64,000 bases of DNA. Source: Limiplasma sp034927815. GTDB taxonomy: Bacteria; Bacillota; Clostridia; Christensenellales; Aristaeellaceae. This document shows, piece after piece, positions 28,901-35,404 of the stretch (position 1 is its first letter; each line of letters opens with the position of its first letter). The stretch lies in contig JAYFPK010000025.1 of the NCBI GenBank assembly GCA_034927815.1, forward strand, positions 15,022 to 79,021, in the 5' to 3' direction. A program made the position numbers and the translations under genes. The notes under the pieces were generated by a model. That model searched no databases. It had not been told where the DNA came from and was given only the letters and a program-made list of their open reading frames with translations.

Positions 28901-29372
28901 TTCCGGCACCAGGCAAGCTTCAAATAGCGGTGGAGCCATAACAGCACCAATACCTGGGCCGCTGCTTCCGCCAGCCACGGCAAATCCAGCGGCCACGCCA
29001 GCTCCAACCACTATAGCCCAACCGATACCGATCCCATATGCCATCTCGACACCTGCGCCTACACCTAGTGTGACGCCGATATATCGTAGAGGGGGATATA
29101 CTTATCGTAACCTTACGCCCCGACCGGGAGTTGATTTGAATGGATTGTCGTTTCAACTTACAATTCCTCCAGGCAGATATGTGGCGACGACAATGGAAGC
29201 AATTAACGCGACGGGAGTGCTTACAGCATTTCAAGACAAGCCGAATCATGTTGCGGTAACACCTCGTAACATAACAGAGCTTAGCGAGTGGGCTGCGACA
29301 CGCGATAACGCAGAAAGTGCACCGCATCCATACACCATATTGTTGCATTCACTTACTATGAGAGGAAGATAA
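22956..29372 (+). CDS. Giant RHS/YD-repeat polymorphic toxin with DNRLRE domain
   Basis: 2138 residues. Order: short N-terminus without signal peptide; beta-rich region; DNRLRE domain (~274-438, DTFLSESNKTTNYGSAQTLRVG); YD/RHS repeats interrupted at ~730-790 by 15-16-residue repeats; two carbohydrate-binding-like beta domains (~850-1190); a long YD-repeat shell (~1190-1890); the hyperconserved core FRYRGYVYDEETGLFWVSTR...WGRFINAD; then DPDGKAA. The variable tip begins near 1950 with a membrane-like segment (WLIGVVLGLIFIAVI), a Pro/Thr-rich linker and a ~90-residue C-terminal domain of no family I recognise. RHS shells enclose a toxin cut off by self-cleavage. Start at 22956: GGGAGG 10 bases upstream. 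The tip DNA is more AT-rich than the shell. The probable immunity gene follows 4 bases later. Confidence 0.85.
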   Translation: MKEKTTMDRPVSRHFDTRRMRGEEVQAQRNECSKTFALGRGLYQTVVYPERVHYRDKKGDWREIDNRLKPTAKGGPALENTSGPLLTRLALRGDANPLVTIQDERKHMLRWRLEGAGGVSCTQGKPLPRSDDEDENRAHADKSTSTVQYAGILPHTDLICELRSDGLKEALVLNDPDAPAQYRFTLDINGLAWEETAGGLRLWDRANPGEDTFRLPAPYMIDAAGRLGEVRTEWQTMGGSLLMTMTPDAEFLGSAQYPVVIDPTVQSSQTATNILDTFLSESNKTTNYGSAQTLRVGKHSTYGQCRALVKITNLPALTSAYTVAKAWMGLAVLPTSSNTGDAYLYAHEVLENWGQTTVNWNNQPRHDEKHLDYTLIKKGEAEAKSAQVDITNLVRKWYANKAENFGVMLDSHGEQAIELCSSENTAYASTARPVIHVNYVSAAGLESYLAYESFGAGRAGTAHVALHSGHLVVDRGLTAMNGNRMPISLGLTWNACHMDANSFGVGKGWRLNWNQNLRREQPASGDYYYVLTDGDGTEHEFHKHVRTQEEQGQSGFVDYYEDRSRLSLKLYEGTSESEIVSKDHSKLVFDKPTADYTGTLTSATVKMVKRALDAHGNTATLIHDSSFRLTQATDGVGRVTTLAYTASDVQITVPGYGQKVVLSLDGGQRLTAVTDLDGGRSEYEYGAEPADPNDPNPPAPNPAAANRLRLLRNTVDGTHVNPTYDGRDRVIQMRVWGMEDPRDAEPVLMRMHGQEEPQGPEIPMNVYGQENPESPEIPMGLYGVGKMEEEPFPVAGDDRSYEYFDCVTQVRDLTVAEGKVLTYQFNDYGNVVAVHDELGFAAFAKFSMGKPNTPEAVSKLQRLVVNLLDVHDFTEDSGWRTGVIGPDGIARENEVVRMDTKHLCMELPAPKWVSPEETSYAEYLKPCKAGEHTFSVYVRSRGDVLAWAELAWRDNDSQWHTVTSEQVRRVGSPLRLTCTIDLPQAATVRCRVLAGDGRGAAWFYRAQLERGALANRHGLLQSANFTALAVGELPEGWMIGEGSPETEDDRSPRIALAKESAFRPKDLDGNCLRLVGTPGKRNGVYQELEIRGEKGDNYVMGGWARAWAAPAKENRTFRLRARFQKRDGTWVDGGTADWNEEWVDWQYACGAAVAPAAYQKIRVYIDFDENLNEAQIGAVSLNKEYYGQNFAYDEKNNVTAVSTLLGQKDKAEYDKFDNLTSYVQPGREAGDKYTFFYGNTDAEKKRHLPLRSETPLGLIAETKYDAYGNPTESTARDKTSGRFMRTQTTYTANGNYAASTTDALEQTTLVNIDSNKGLTLSATDPAGQRVTYQYDAASRVTQVQTDADGKVYQNAYTYQKDRLKTASHNTTGDPKDNVTYTFEADGLGNQTRVSVGWQTLSTNVYTDTGDKLLEAVKYGNGGKVSYTYDSFKRTTGIRYDDATQPRFAYEYGANGAVGRIKDAELGREVRMAYDLAERPVEAELYENGALKYRLAQEYDRFEQPSVLHERVEEPDDTRSEYTISAEYDKESKPTAIIYEGRRMTETGVPDEKSKRKLAYHYDGLGRIAKRNFHANGEADAQTAAPLFQSEYTYATGGYAANSTTAQVQSIRQAGQKREYWYDKNGNITRECWHGKAVEGGDLSFEGEPITSEEGAPLTLDAAGLEARYNTTYAYDPLGQLIRVDDEREGATWTYRYDQGGNILEKKRYGYTTAADLSAFTPEQVVPYSYGDANWKDKLTAYDGKPIACDPIGNPLFYDGWTYAWKAGRMLHSMVRDGVDAQFTYDHTGLRAKKSVNGVDTLYTLNGKRITHMRKGPVQMHFFYDAQGRPAMVRYNDTDYAYLQNLQGDVTGIVDMTGTIVVEYRYDAWGKPVATTGSMAETLGYDNPFRYRGYVYDEETGLFWVSTRYYNPEWGRFINADTLLGKTGALLSHNAFAYCMNNPVNNVDPDGKAAIGAAAAGPPGWLIGVVLGLIFIAVISKPRSGTRQASNSGGAITAPIPGPLLPPATANPAATPAPTTIAQPIPIPYAISTPAPTPSVTPIYRRGGYTYRNLTPRPGVDLNGLSFQLTIPPGRYVATTMEAINATGVLTAFQDKPNHVAVTPRNITELSEWAATRDNAESAPHPYTILLHSLTMRGR
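25152..25313 (+). repeat. In-gene tandem repeats of 45-48 bases in the RHS protein
   Basis: Three and a half in-frame copies: 25152-25199 (48 bases), 25200-25244 (45), 25245-25289 (45) and a partial fourth from 25290. Consensus peptide M-x-[VM]-[WHY]-G-Q-E-x-P-x-x-P-E-I-P. They lie in a loop between YD-repeat blocks. Confidence 0.75.
27270..28716 (+). repeat. RHS shell repeat, copy 1 (pairs with 30264-31698)
   Basis: This 3' part of the large RHS gene is repeated in the orphan cassette at 30264-31698. The last ~490 bases (28148-28650 against 31130-31632) differ at only about a dozen positions by eye, while the first ~700 bases are clearly diverged. Such homology allows recombination to exchange tips. 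Confidence 0.85.
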
Positions 29373-29411
29373 GACGATGGACGATATTATCAAAAGCAGA
29401 CTGCAGGCGCT
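29361..29411 (+). repeat. 51-bp direct repeat at the toxin/immunity junction, copy 1
   Basis: Copy 1 of a near-identical repeat (4 mismatches in 51 bases) whose second copy is at 29484-29534, 123 bases (41 codons) away. This copy covers the last toxin codons and stop, and the start of the immunity gene. Confidence 0.85.
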
Positions 29412-29964
29412 GAATTTGACTGATGCACAACTAGAGGCAATTCTTGCGACCATGACACCGTGCGGCTGTGTCCAATTATCTGAAGAGGAAGATAAGATGA
29501 TGGACGATAACATCAAAAGCAGACTGCAGGCGTTGTCCTGGTACAACCCAGCCGATATACAATTCAAGGCAATTGGTGCGATTGCGGAAGATGATACGTT
29601 CGACCCGTCGTTGCTATTGCAAGATCATCTTCGAAAAGACTGTTGGGAAAACGCGTCAATTATACTGGCGAAATGGGGCTCGCCGCGAATTGATGCAATT
29701 ATTCCTGGTTTATTCTTATGGCTTCGGGATCCCACTTGGCCAGGTGCAATGGAAATACAAGTCTTATTATTTGATTTACCCACGGAAAAAACGGAGAAAG
29801 CACTACAAGATGCAATTGCGGAAGCAAAACGAACAAAGGATGAAGAATGGCTGTATAACCTTGAAGATTTCGCGAGCAGAGGGGAGTATGAACTTGGAGT
29901 CCGTGAGTATATGAAAAAGGTGAGAGCAATGATTGCAGAGTATTTCGGCGGCATATATCCGTGA
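29377..29964 (+). CDS. Probable RHS immunity protein (DUF5071-like)
   Basis: A 195-residue soluble protein starting 4 bases after the RHS stop, the normal place for a cognate immunity gene. The middle (ASIILAKWGSPRIDAIIPGL, then FLWLRDPTWPGAMEIQ) resembles the DUF5071 helical-repeat family found among contact-dependent immunity proteins. The N-terminus is duplicated: MDDIIKSRLQALNLTDA at residues 1-17 and MDDNIKSRLQALSWYNP from residue 42. The second copy has its own start-like ATGATG at 29497 with GAGGAAG upstream, so translation may begin at 29377 or at 29497/29500; the shorter form would be ~154-155 residues. Rather AT-rich, like the toxin tip, suggesting joint transfer. Immunity role is inferred from position. 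Confidence 0.65.
   Translation: MDDIIKSRLQALNLTDAQLEAILATMTPCGCVQLSEEEDKMMDDNIKSRLQALSWYNPADIQFKAIGAIAEDDTFDPSLLLQDHLRKDCWENASIILAKWGSPRIDAIIPGLFLWLRDPTWPGAMEIQVLLFDLPTEKTEKALQDAIAEAKRTKDEEWLYNLEDFASRGEYELGVREYMKKVRAMIAEYFGGIYP
29484..29534 (+). repeat. 51-bp direct repeat, copy 2, inside the immunity gene
   Basis: Second copy of the repeat at 29361-29411. Here the same bases that encode the toxin end in copy 1 are read as EEDKM, followed by the second MDDNIKSRLQAL. Confidence 0.85.
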
Positions 29965-30028
29965 GGTTTTTTGGCGGGAAATCTCCATGCGTAACACATT
30001 TGGTAGTGGGCTTGTGAGACTACCATCT

Positions 30029-30058
30029 TCTCCTAGCCACCCATGGGTGGCTAGGAGA
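30029..30058. repeat. 30-base perfect palindrome behind the immunity gene
   Basis: TCTCCTAGCCACCCA followed directly by its complement (30029-30058), with no loop and no T-run. A smaller hairpin GGTAGT/ACTACC precedes it (about 30002-30023). It may act as a terminator, a protein-binding site or a recombination site. Confidence 0.8.
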
Positions 30059-30198
30059 TCCTTGCAATCAACGAAATTTCTCTTGCAAAACGCCAGACAA
30101 TGTGTATTTTCTGTTGGTGTTGCCCGTCCACAACCTCTTCACCTCCAATCTCAATGTGGTTAATCAACTTATTCAGCACCAATGGATTGCTAATGAAA
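30051..30198 (-). pseudogene. C-terminal remnant of a serine recombinase
   Basis: On the minus strand this stretch reads NPLVLNKLINHIEIGGEEVV, then DGQHQQKIHIVWRFA and a stop at 30051. The pattern L-N-x-L-I-x-x-I-x-I, then VDG-x-x-Q-x-I-x-I-x-x-R-F is what the last ~40 residues of large serine recombinases (TndX/TnpX type) look like. Only this tail remains; upstream on the minus strand is the complement of the RHS cassette. It suggests that a mobile element once ended here. Identification is by pattern only. Confidence 0.45.
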
Positions 30199-30226
30199 GG
30201 GAGAGTGCTTGCCGCCCTCCCTTTTG
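30196..30226 (+). terminator. Terminator-like hairpin before the orphan RHS cassette
   Basis: 8-bp stem AAAGGGAG/CTCCCTTT (30196-30203 with 30217-30224), 13-base loop, then a short T-rich tract (TTGCTTTG). It would stop read-through from the first toxin module. Confidence 0.5.
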
Positions 30227-30248
30227 CTTTGCCTAAAGTTGGGAATAG

Positions 30249-32303
30249 GCGGTTTATGCCCACTATGACAACGCCACGCAGCCGCACTTCACCTACGAGT
30301 ACGGGACCAACGGCGCGGTGGGATGGATCAAGGGCGCGGAGCTGGACCGGGAGGCCCGCATGGCCTATGACCTGGCGGAGCGGCCCGCGGAGGCGGAGCT
30401 GTACGAAAACGGGGCGCTGCAATACCGCCTGACCCAGGAATACGACCGGTTTGAGCAGCCCAGCGTGCTCCACGAGCGGGTGGAGGAAGCGGACGACACC
30501 CGTAGCGAGTACACCATCCGGGCCCAGTACGACAAGGAGAGCAAGCCCACGGCCCTGACCTATGAAAGCGCCGCAATGACGGGGCTTGGGGAGCCGGAGG
30601 AGACAAGCAAGCGTAAGCTGGCCTACGCCTACGACGGCCTGGGGCGGATTGTGAAGCGGAGCTTTTACACCGACCCGGCCAGCCCGGGGGCAGCGTTCCA
30701 AAGCGAGTATGCCTATGTACCCGGCGGCTACGGCCCTGGCAGCACCACGGCCCTTGTGCGGAGCATCCGCCAGGCGGACGGCACGCGGGAGTATGTCTAC
30801 GACAGCTTGGGGAATATCCTCCGGGAGCGCCGGCAGAACAAGGGCACGGAAGCGGGTGCGCTGTCCTTTGAGGGCGGGCCTGTCACCAGCGAGGCGGGAG
30901 AGGCCCTGACCCTGGAAGCGGCCTCCATGGGCGCAAGCGATGAGATCACCTACGCCTACGACCCCCTGGGGCAGCTGATCCGGGTGGACGATGAGCGGGA
31001 GGGAGCCACCTGGACCTACCGCTATGACCAGGGCGGGAACATCCTGGAGAAGAAGCGGTACGGGTACACCCTGGCGGCGAACCTGGACGGCTTGACCCCG
31101 GAGCAGGTCATTCCCTATGCCTACGGCGACACCAACTGGAAGGACAGGCTCACAGCCTATGACGGCAAGCCCATTGCCTGCGACCCCATCGGCAATCCCC
31201 TCTTCTATGACGGCTGGACCTACGCCTGGAAGGCCGGACGGATGCTCCACCGCATGGTACGGGACGGTGTGGACGCACAGTTTACCTATGACCATACCGG
31301 GCTAAGGGTGAAGAAGAGCGTAAACGGCGTGGATACGCTGTATACCCTGAACGGAAAGCGGATCACCCATATGAGGAAGGGCCCTGTACAGATGCACTTC
31401 TTCTACGACGCCCAGGGAAGACCGGCCATGGTGAGGTACAACGATACCGATTATGCGTACCTCCAGAATTTACAGGGGGATGTGACCGGTATCGTGGACA
31501 TGACCGGCGCCATAGTGGTAGAATATAGGTACGATGCCTGGGGCAAACCGGTTGCTACTATTGGAAGCATGGCGGAAACGCTAGGCTATGACAATCCGTT
31601 CCGGTATAGGGGGTATGTGTACGACGAGGAGACAGGGCTGTATTACCTCAGGAGCAGGTATTATGATCCGGTGTGGGGAAGGTTTGTTAATGCGGATAGC
31701 ATGATGGGTCGCGTTTCCCGCCTGTGCTCACATAACCTGTTTGCCTACTGTTTGAATCAACCTGTTACACAGGCTGACAGTAGTGGAAAAGAGCCGCTTC
31801 TAGCCATAGTCAATGAATTTCTGGATGCGTATGATCCGGACGGCATTGGGGAAAACCTTTACGACACAGTTGAAGAGACAGTGAGTTGGAGGCTCTCAAG
31901 AATTAATAATACGTATGTGGCAGATATTCTGCTGGATTACGCCATGCAAAACCCCACAGACAAAACAGCAAAGAAAAACCTATATACTTTTGTCGAATCA
32001 AAACAAGGTAACATCGCTGGACCATTTCAGGAGAGTTTTTGGAACGCACAACACGAACAAAAAGGTAATGGCAGAGACGAGCAAATAAAAAAATATTACA
32101 CATATGTAAGCAGTTGGAGGGAAGGGCTTACTGTACAGAAAATCGAACGACCAACATGGCCGAAGGAGGTTACCTTGCCACAACTTGCTGATAAAAGGAG
32201 GGCAAAAGTACTTTCAGTGGCAAAAGCAAAAGCAAAAAGATTGGTAGCGGAAATTACATTGCAACTATCGAGAATGCTTTTAATGCGGAGAATGGAAAAA
32301 TAA
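30249..32303 (+). pseudogene. Orphan RHS cassette with alternative tip, no start
   Basis: An open frame from just after a TAG at 30246 to 32303 encodes the last ~480 residues of an RHS shell, the core (FRYRGYVYDEETGLYYLRSR, then VWGRFVNADS) and a different ~180-residue tip from about residue 510. No credible start codon or ribosome site is present at its 5' end; the first GTG (30318) lacks one. This is the usual form of a displaced or stored RHS tip, activated by recombination into the main gene. The tip (SSGKEPLLAIVNEFLDAYDP...) matches no family I know. Its last ~30 residues are Lys/Ala-rich and may be frameshifted. Confidence 0.75.
30264..31698 (+). repeat. RHS shell repeat, copy 2 (orphan cassette)
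   Basis: Direct repeat of 27270-28716. The left end is abrupt: homology begins at the codons for Y-D-N-A-T-Q-P (main copy Y-D-D-A-T-Q-P). The right end is at the GRF-NAD core motif, after which the tips are unrelated. Confidence 0.85.
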
Positions 32304-32327
32304 GCTCATTTCCATTATTATCAGGAA

Positions 32328-32369
32328 GGCGGAAGATCCCATGAGCTCTTGTTGATGGGATCTTCCGCC
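32328..32369. repeat. 15-bp perfect hairpin behind the orphan tip
   Basis: GGCGGAAGATCCCAT (32328-32342) and its exact complement (32355-32369) flank a 12-base loop. No T-run follows on the plus strand. It lies between the orphan tip and the LRR gene, the same relative place as the palindrome at 30029. Confidence 0.8.
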
Positions 32370-32474
32370 CCAAAAAACAGACATAAGAATACATACAGGA
32401 TATTTATAATAAGTAGTAATGTATCCAGAACAAAGCTTAAAACAAGCAAAACAAAGGGAATGGGAGTGCTTAGT

Positions 32475-33500
32475 ATGAAGTATAAGATAACAGCTTTAGC
32501 ATTATTATGTGTCTTGCTCGCATATCAAGTTTTGCCAGTGCCGCAGGCTTCAGCCAGAAGCCCTTTTTTCCCTAACCGTTATGTGGCCGAAACAGTAAGC
32601 CATGTATTGGGCAAGCCTGTTGAGGACATTACTGAAGAAGATATTGCCTCTATGGAAGCGCTAATACTCCCAGGACACCTTTTATTAAATATTTCATTTT
32701 TGAAATATTATACGGGACTAAAGACTCTCAATTTGAATGATAATCCAAACATTGTAGATATTTCTCCTTTGGCATCTTTGAAGAATTTAAAAGAGCTTGC
32801 TCTAAACCGATGTGATATACAAGATTTATCCCCTTTGGCAGAGCTTGATTCCATAGAAACCCTTGGCTTAAGGGGGAATCGGAGAATATCTGATCTTACG
32901 CCGTTGCAGAATCTATCGTCGCTGGATTTTCTCGCCATAAACTCATGTCAGGTCACAGACCTGTCACCTCTTCGTAACCTGAGGGCGCTGACAACTCTCC
33001 TTGTATCCTATAATGAAATTGAAGACCTGGATGCTTTGGCTAATTTGGAGAATTTGCAGTTGCTAGGCTTGGCTGCAAACCCGATACACGATCTGAGCCC
33101 CCTGGCGAACCAAAAGCATTTGGCTTATTTGGACTTGAGCTGGAACCCAGGAATCAAGAATTTCTCGGTGTTAAAAGGTTTTCAAGAGTTGTGTGAGTTG
33201 TATTTGGATGGAACAGGGATTCAAGACCTGGAATTTGTCCAGGGGCTAGAGAGACTTGAAATGCTTACGGTGAGCCGAAACCAGATTACAAATATTGAGC
33301 CGTTATCCGGCTTACATGGTCTGGAGCAACTTTCCATCGAATTAAACCAGATTTCTGATTTCAGCCCTTTACAAGAATTGAGATATCTGTCCTTGCTGAT
33401 CTACGGCAATAATCCCGTGGAGAGGGAGCAGGTGGAAGAATTGCGGCAGCGGGGCGTGACTTGCTATTGGAGTGGAGAAATGGGGGATATGTTGAAATAG
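32475..33500 (+). CDS. Secreted leucine-rich repeat protein (internalin-like repeats)
   Basis: 341 residues. A signal peptide (MKYKITALALLCVLLAYQ, cut after ...VPQASA) is followed by a short cap and about ten 22-residue SDS22/internalin-type repeats, e.g. LKTLNLNDNPNIVDISPLAS, LKELALNRCDIQDLSPLAEL and LEQLSIELNQISDFSPLQEL. Such domains bind proteins at the cell surface. There is no lipobox, sortase motif or second membrane segment, so it is probably released or loosely held. GGGAG lies 8 bases before the ATG at 32475. It is AT-rich like the tips and sits where an immunity gene for the orphan tip would be expected; a link to that tip is speculation. Confidence 0.8.
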   Translation: MKYKITALALLCVLLAYQVLPVPQASARSPFFPNRYVAETVSHVLGKPVEDITEEDIASMEALILPGHLLLNISFLKYYTGLKTLNLNDNPNIVDISPLASLKNLKELALNRCDIQDLSPLAELDSIETLGLRGNRRISDLTPLQNLSSLDFLAINSCQVTDLSPLRNLRALTTLLVSYNEIEDLDALANLENLQLLGLAANPIHDLSPLANQKHLAYLDLSWNPGIKNFSVLKGFQELCELYLDGTGIQDLEFVQGLERLEMLTVSRNQITNIEPLSGLHGLEQLSIELNQISDFSPLQELRYLSLLIYGNNPVEREQVEELRQRGVTCYWSGEMGDMLK

Positions 33501-33950
33501 AAGAGTACAAACGTATGCGCTGACGCTTCTTCCGGAAAATGACCCACGTATATAAGTATTTCAAACCTTAGTCCCCATATCCGCTATGACTGTGGTAAGA
33601 GCAGAATAGAGAAATAACCTTTGAGATAAAGATGTCGTTGCTGAAAGCGTTACTGAGAGAATATTGAAACATGACCATTCAGCCGGGAGTGGGATTATGC
33701 TCGGCAAAAAATGGCGATGTACGGCCCTCAACGCTGGCATAGTAATCCGAAATGGGATGGACCTCCTTGATAGGGCCATCCCATGGTCTATAAGATGTAT
33801 GCTCTCCCTTTCCTCCAAAGGGTAGCTGTTCTCTAAGGATTATTTCATCCACCCTCTTACAACCATTCTTATTAGAAAATTGTTGCCCCCACCCTTCTTT
33901 CTCACCTCAAAACACCCCAAAAACTCTCATCTCCCCTCCCCTTCCTCCGC
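33501..33950. other. AT-rich gene-free stretch with a hairpin
   Basis: No credible gene on either strand. The one clear structure is a 9-bp hairpin ATGGGATGG/CCATCCCAT (33752-33760 with 33776-33784). It marks the right edge of the AT-rich island. Confidence 0.6.
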
Positions 33951-33979
33951 TTGACAGGCCCCCTGGGCCCGGGCATAAT
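33951..33979 (+). promoter_or_regulatory. Promoter of the second MATE gene
   Basis: TTGACA (33951-33956), 17 bases, CATAAT (33974-33979). Confidence 0.7.
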
Positions 33980-34015
33980 GGAGGGGTTACGCGGAAGGAA
34001 AGATGGGACAAGGCA

Positions 34016-35404
34016 ATGACGGCAAACACCCATGATTTGACCCAGGGCGGTATCCTGAAAAAGCTACTGCATGTGGCGGTGCCCATCATGGGGACCCAGC
34101 TCATGCAGATGGCCTATAACCTTACGGACATGTTCTGGCTGGGGCGCATGGAGAACTCGGTGACGGCGGTGGCCGCCAGCGGGTTGGCGGGTATGTTCCT
34201 GTGGCTGGGCATGGCGCTGATGATGATCGGGCGCATCGGCGCGGAGATCGGCACCTCCCAGAACCTGGGCCGGGGGGACGTGGAAGCCGCCCGGGGATAC
34301 GCCCAGGATTCCAGCCGGATCGCGCTGGGGCTGGGCCTTTTGTACGGCCTGGTGCTGGTGAGCCTGGCGGAGCCGCTGGTGTCCCTTTTGCAGGTCAAGG
34401 CGCCGGAGGTGTTTGACAGCGCCTGCGTCTATCTGCGCATTGTGGGGCTGGGCATTCCCCTTACCTATGTGTCCGCGGCCATCACCGGGGCGTTCAACGG
34501 CGCGGGGAACTCCCGCCTCAGCTTTTGGGCCAACGCCGTGGGCTTGGCGGTGAATATGGCGCTGGATCCGCTGCTCATCCTGACCATGAACCAGGGGGTC
34601 AAGGGCGCGGCCATCGCCACGGTAATCGCCCAGGCGGTGGTATGCATCCTTTTCGTATTCTTTGCCAAACGCCATCCCCGGCGGCCTTTTGAGCGCTTTC
34701 GGGTGCTGGGGGCTGTGAGATGGGCCAGAGCGCGCCAGATTTTGGGCTGGAGCCTCCCCGTGGCCCTGGAAAGCGGGGCCTTTACGGCGCTGGCAATGGT
34801 GGTGACGGGCATGGTGTCCGCATGGTATGGGGAAACCGCCGTGGCCGTGCAACGGGTGGGCAGCCAGATCGAATCCCTGTCCTGGCTCATCGGCGGAGGC
34901 TTCTCCTCCGCTGTCACCGCCTTTATCGGGCAGAATTATGGGGCTGGCAAATGGGGGCGCATCCGGCGGGGCTACCGCATTTCCCTGGGAGCGCTTCTGG
35001 CCTGGGAGGTTTTGGTAACGCTCATTTTGTTTCTGGGCGGACGCTTTTTGTTCTCCCTGTTTCTGCGGGAGCCTCCGGAGATCCTGGACATGGGGGGCAC
35101 CTACTTGCGGATCCTGGCGGGATGCCAGCTGTTTATGGCTTTGGAGGGCGCCTGCGCCGGGGCTTTCCGGGGCATGGGCAAAACGCTGCCCCCCAGCCTG
35201 TGCAGCATCGCCTCCAACCTGATCCGCCCTCTGCTGTGCTGGGGTTTCGCCCAATGGATGGGGCTGAACGGGCTTTGGATGGGCATCACGGTTTCCGCGG
35301 CCTTGCGGGGCATCCTGATGTTTCTTTGGTTTACCCTCCATCAGCGGCGCATGCCCCGGGAGGATGTCCCCATGCCCATGCCGGAGCCGGAACCCGCCGC
35401 TTAA
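34016..35404 (+). CDS. MATE family multidrug exporter (second copy)
   Basis: A 462-residue inner-membrane MATE antiporter with twelve hydrophobic segments. LLHVAVPIMGTQLMQMAYNL and TDMFWLGRMENSVTAVAASG form the N-terminal half's first two segments; ITGAFNGAGNSRLSFWANAVG and the C-half TAFIGQNYGAGKWGRIRRGY are the other family hallmarks. It differs strongly from the MATE protein at 2943-4286, so it is a separate subfamily rather than a recent duplicate. Substrate is unknown. Consensus promoter upstream. Its stop overlaps that of the convergent PIG-L gene by 4 bases. Confidence 0.9.
   Translation: MTANTHDLTQGGILKKLLHVAVPIMGTQLMQMAYNLTDMFWLGRMENSVTAVAASGLAGMFLWLGMALMMIGRIGAEIGTSQNLGRGDVEAARGYAQDSSRIALGLGLLYGLVLVSLAEPLVSLLQVKAPEVFDSACVYLRIVGLGIPLTYVSAAITGAFNGAGNSRLSFWANAVGLAVNMALDPLLILTMNQGVKGAAIATVIAQAVVCILFVFFAKRHPRRPFERFRVLGAVRWARARQILGWSLPVALESGAFTALAMVVTGMVSAWYGETAVAVQRVGSQIESLSWLIGGGFSSAVTAFIGQNYGAGKWGRIRRGYRISLGALLAWEVLVTLILFLGGRFLFSLFLREPPEILDMGGTYLRILAGCQLFMALEGACAGAFRGMGKTLPPSLCSIASNLIRPLLCWGFAQWMGLNGLWMGITVSAALRGILMFLWFTLHQRRMPREDVPMPMPEPEPAA

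Noticed and set aside
33561..33818. 85-codon minus-strand frame behind the LRR gene
   Set aside because: Ser/Leu-rich, no ribosome site, no family resemblance. Possibly decayed mobile DNA, but unsupported.
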